IMG/VR virus record: IMGVR_UViG_3300019093_000068
Span: 1-22,300 of that record
Strand: one strand, 5' to 3'
DNA: 22,300 bases
From: a virus
Every line of letters starts with the position of its first letter. The stretch's first letter is position 1. Positions 22,021 through 22,300 of this stretch are shown here, in pieces. A program made the translations under genes and the position numbers. The notes under the pieces are model-generated. The model was not told the origin of the DNA and made no database searches. It saw only the letters and a list, made by a program, of their open reading frames with translations.

Positions 22021-22057
22021 ATATAGGCAAAACATAGGCAATTACAGGAGAAACACT

Positions 22058-22300
22058 ATGGCAACTTTAGCAGAAATTCGAGCAAAATTAAAAGAACAAG
22101 AAGTAAAGGGCGGCGGAACAGGTACCGGCGATCTTTCAATTTATCCTTTCTGGAATCTTAAAGAAGGAGGTGAATCGGCTGTAAGATTCCTCCCAGACGG
22201 CGATGACTCTAACACATTCTTTTGGGTAGAACGTGCTATGATCAAGCTGGAATTTGCAGGCATGAAAGGCGAGACAGACAGCAAAAAAGTTAATGTGCAA
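22058..22300 (+). CDS. gp32: Single-stranded DNA-binding protein gp32 (partial, 3' cut)
   Basis: The first 81 residues are visible; the gene runs off the window. gp32 coats single-stranded DNA in replication, recombination and repair. The start MATLAEIRAKLKEQEVKGGG is the basic N-terminal arm used for cooperative binding. Then IYPFWNLKEGGESAVRFLPD and NTFFWVERAMIKLEF match the opening strands of the gp32 OB-fold (T4: W-x-L-x-x-x-N-x-G-x-A-V-I-R-F-L-P). The zinc ligands would lie beyond the edge. AGGAG (22046-22050) eight bases upstream fixes ATG 22058. It is isolated from the late genes by a strong terminator and has a structured leader. Confidence 0.85.
   Translation, partial: MATLAEIRAKLKEQEVKGGGTGTGDLSIYPFWNLKEGGESAVRFLPDGDDSNTFFWVERAMIKLEFAGMKGETDSKKVNVQ

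Noticed and set aside
1-22300. CRISPR arrays, tRNA genes, IS elements, integrase or attachment sites
   Set aside because: No spaced identical repeats, cloverleaf sequences, transposase motifs or recombinase genes were seen on either strand.

Overview
The window is a piece of a T4-like myovirus genome: a lytic, contractile-tailed phage of the broad cyanophage/pelagiphage-type T4 superfamily. It is not a bacterial chromosome. The call rests on a nearly continuous run of T4 morphogenesis homologues: neck gp13 and gp14, sheath stabiliser gp15, sheath gp18, tube gp19, head completion gp4, both terminase subunits (gp16, gp17), dNMP kinase (T4 gene 1) and the start of single-stranded DNA-binding gp32. 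Octamers of the T4 late-promoter type (TATAAATA or NATAAATA) lie in front of several of these genes. The DNA is AT-rich, genes are packed with short or overlapping junctions (TAATG, ATGA), and I see no tRNA, integrase, IS element or CRISPR. The host cannot be named from sequence alone; an AT-rich aquatic bacterium is an inference.

Layout. Positions 1-2630 hold adhesin/fibre genes: the collagen-like end of one gene and a 795-residue repetitive fibre protein with a C1q-like C-terminus. A near-perfect sigma70 promoter (2633-2660) then opens a glycan-modification block (2684-5463): a DUF4422 glycosyltransferase-like protein, a TPR-FkbM methyltransferase fusion, and a GT-A glycosyltransferase split in two by a 2-nt frameshift. 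This block meets, tail to tail, a minus-strand operon (8763 down to 5460) of gp14, gp15 and a Nudix hydrolase. From 8804 everything is on the plus strand: gp13, dNMP kinase, a very large sheath protein gp18 and tube gp19, closed by a UUCG terminator. Then come a second tube-like/baseplate protein, a small unknown, gp4, gp16, two unknowns (one rich in His, Asp and Met), gp17, a 774-residue unknown with Pro/Ala/Glu repeats, a second terminator and gp32 (cut by the window edge).

How it fits together. Late-type octamers precede virion genes. The three sigma70-like promoters precede genes that are not virion structure or that act early: the glycan block, dNMP kinase and gp32. This suggests a two-tier expression plan readable from the DNA. 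gp13, gp14 and gp15 form the neck and the sheath terminus, gp18 and gp19 the contractile tail, and gp4, gp16 and gp17 package and finish the head. The glycan genes next to the fibres may decorate virion or host surface sugars, or make the phage's own glycan.

Points most worth a second look: the TG-duplication frameshift in the glycosyltransferase; the gp15 gene, whose conserved N-terminus lies upstream of any ordinary start codon; a recurring Tyr-x-Gly-x-x-Trp type module shared by gp14, gp15 and gp18; the metal-binding-looking acidic protein before gp17; the 774-residue unknown between gp17 and gp32; and the layered gp32 leader.
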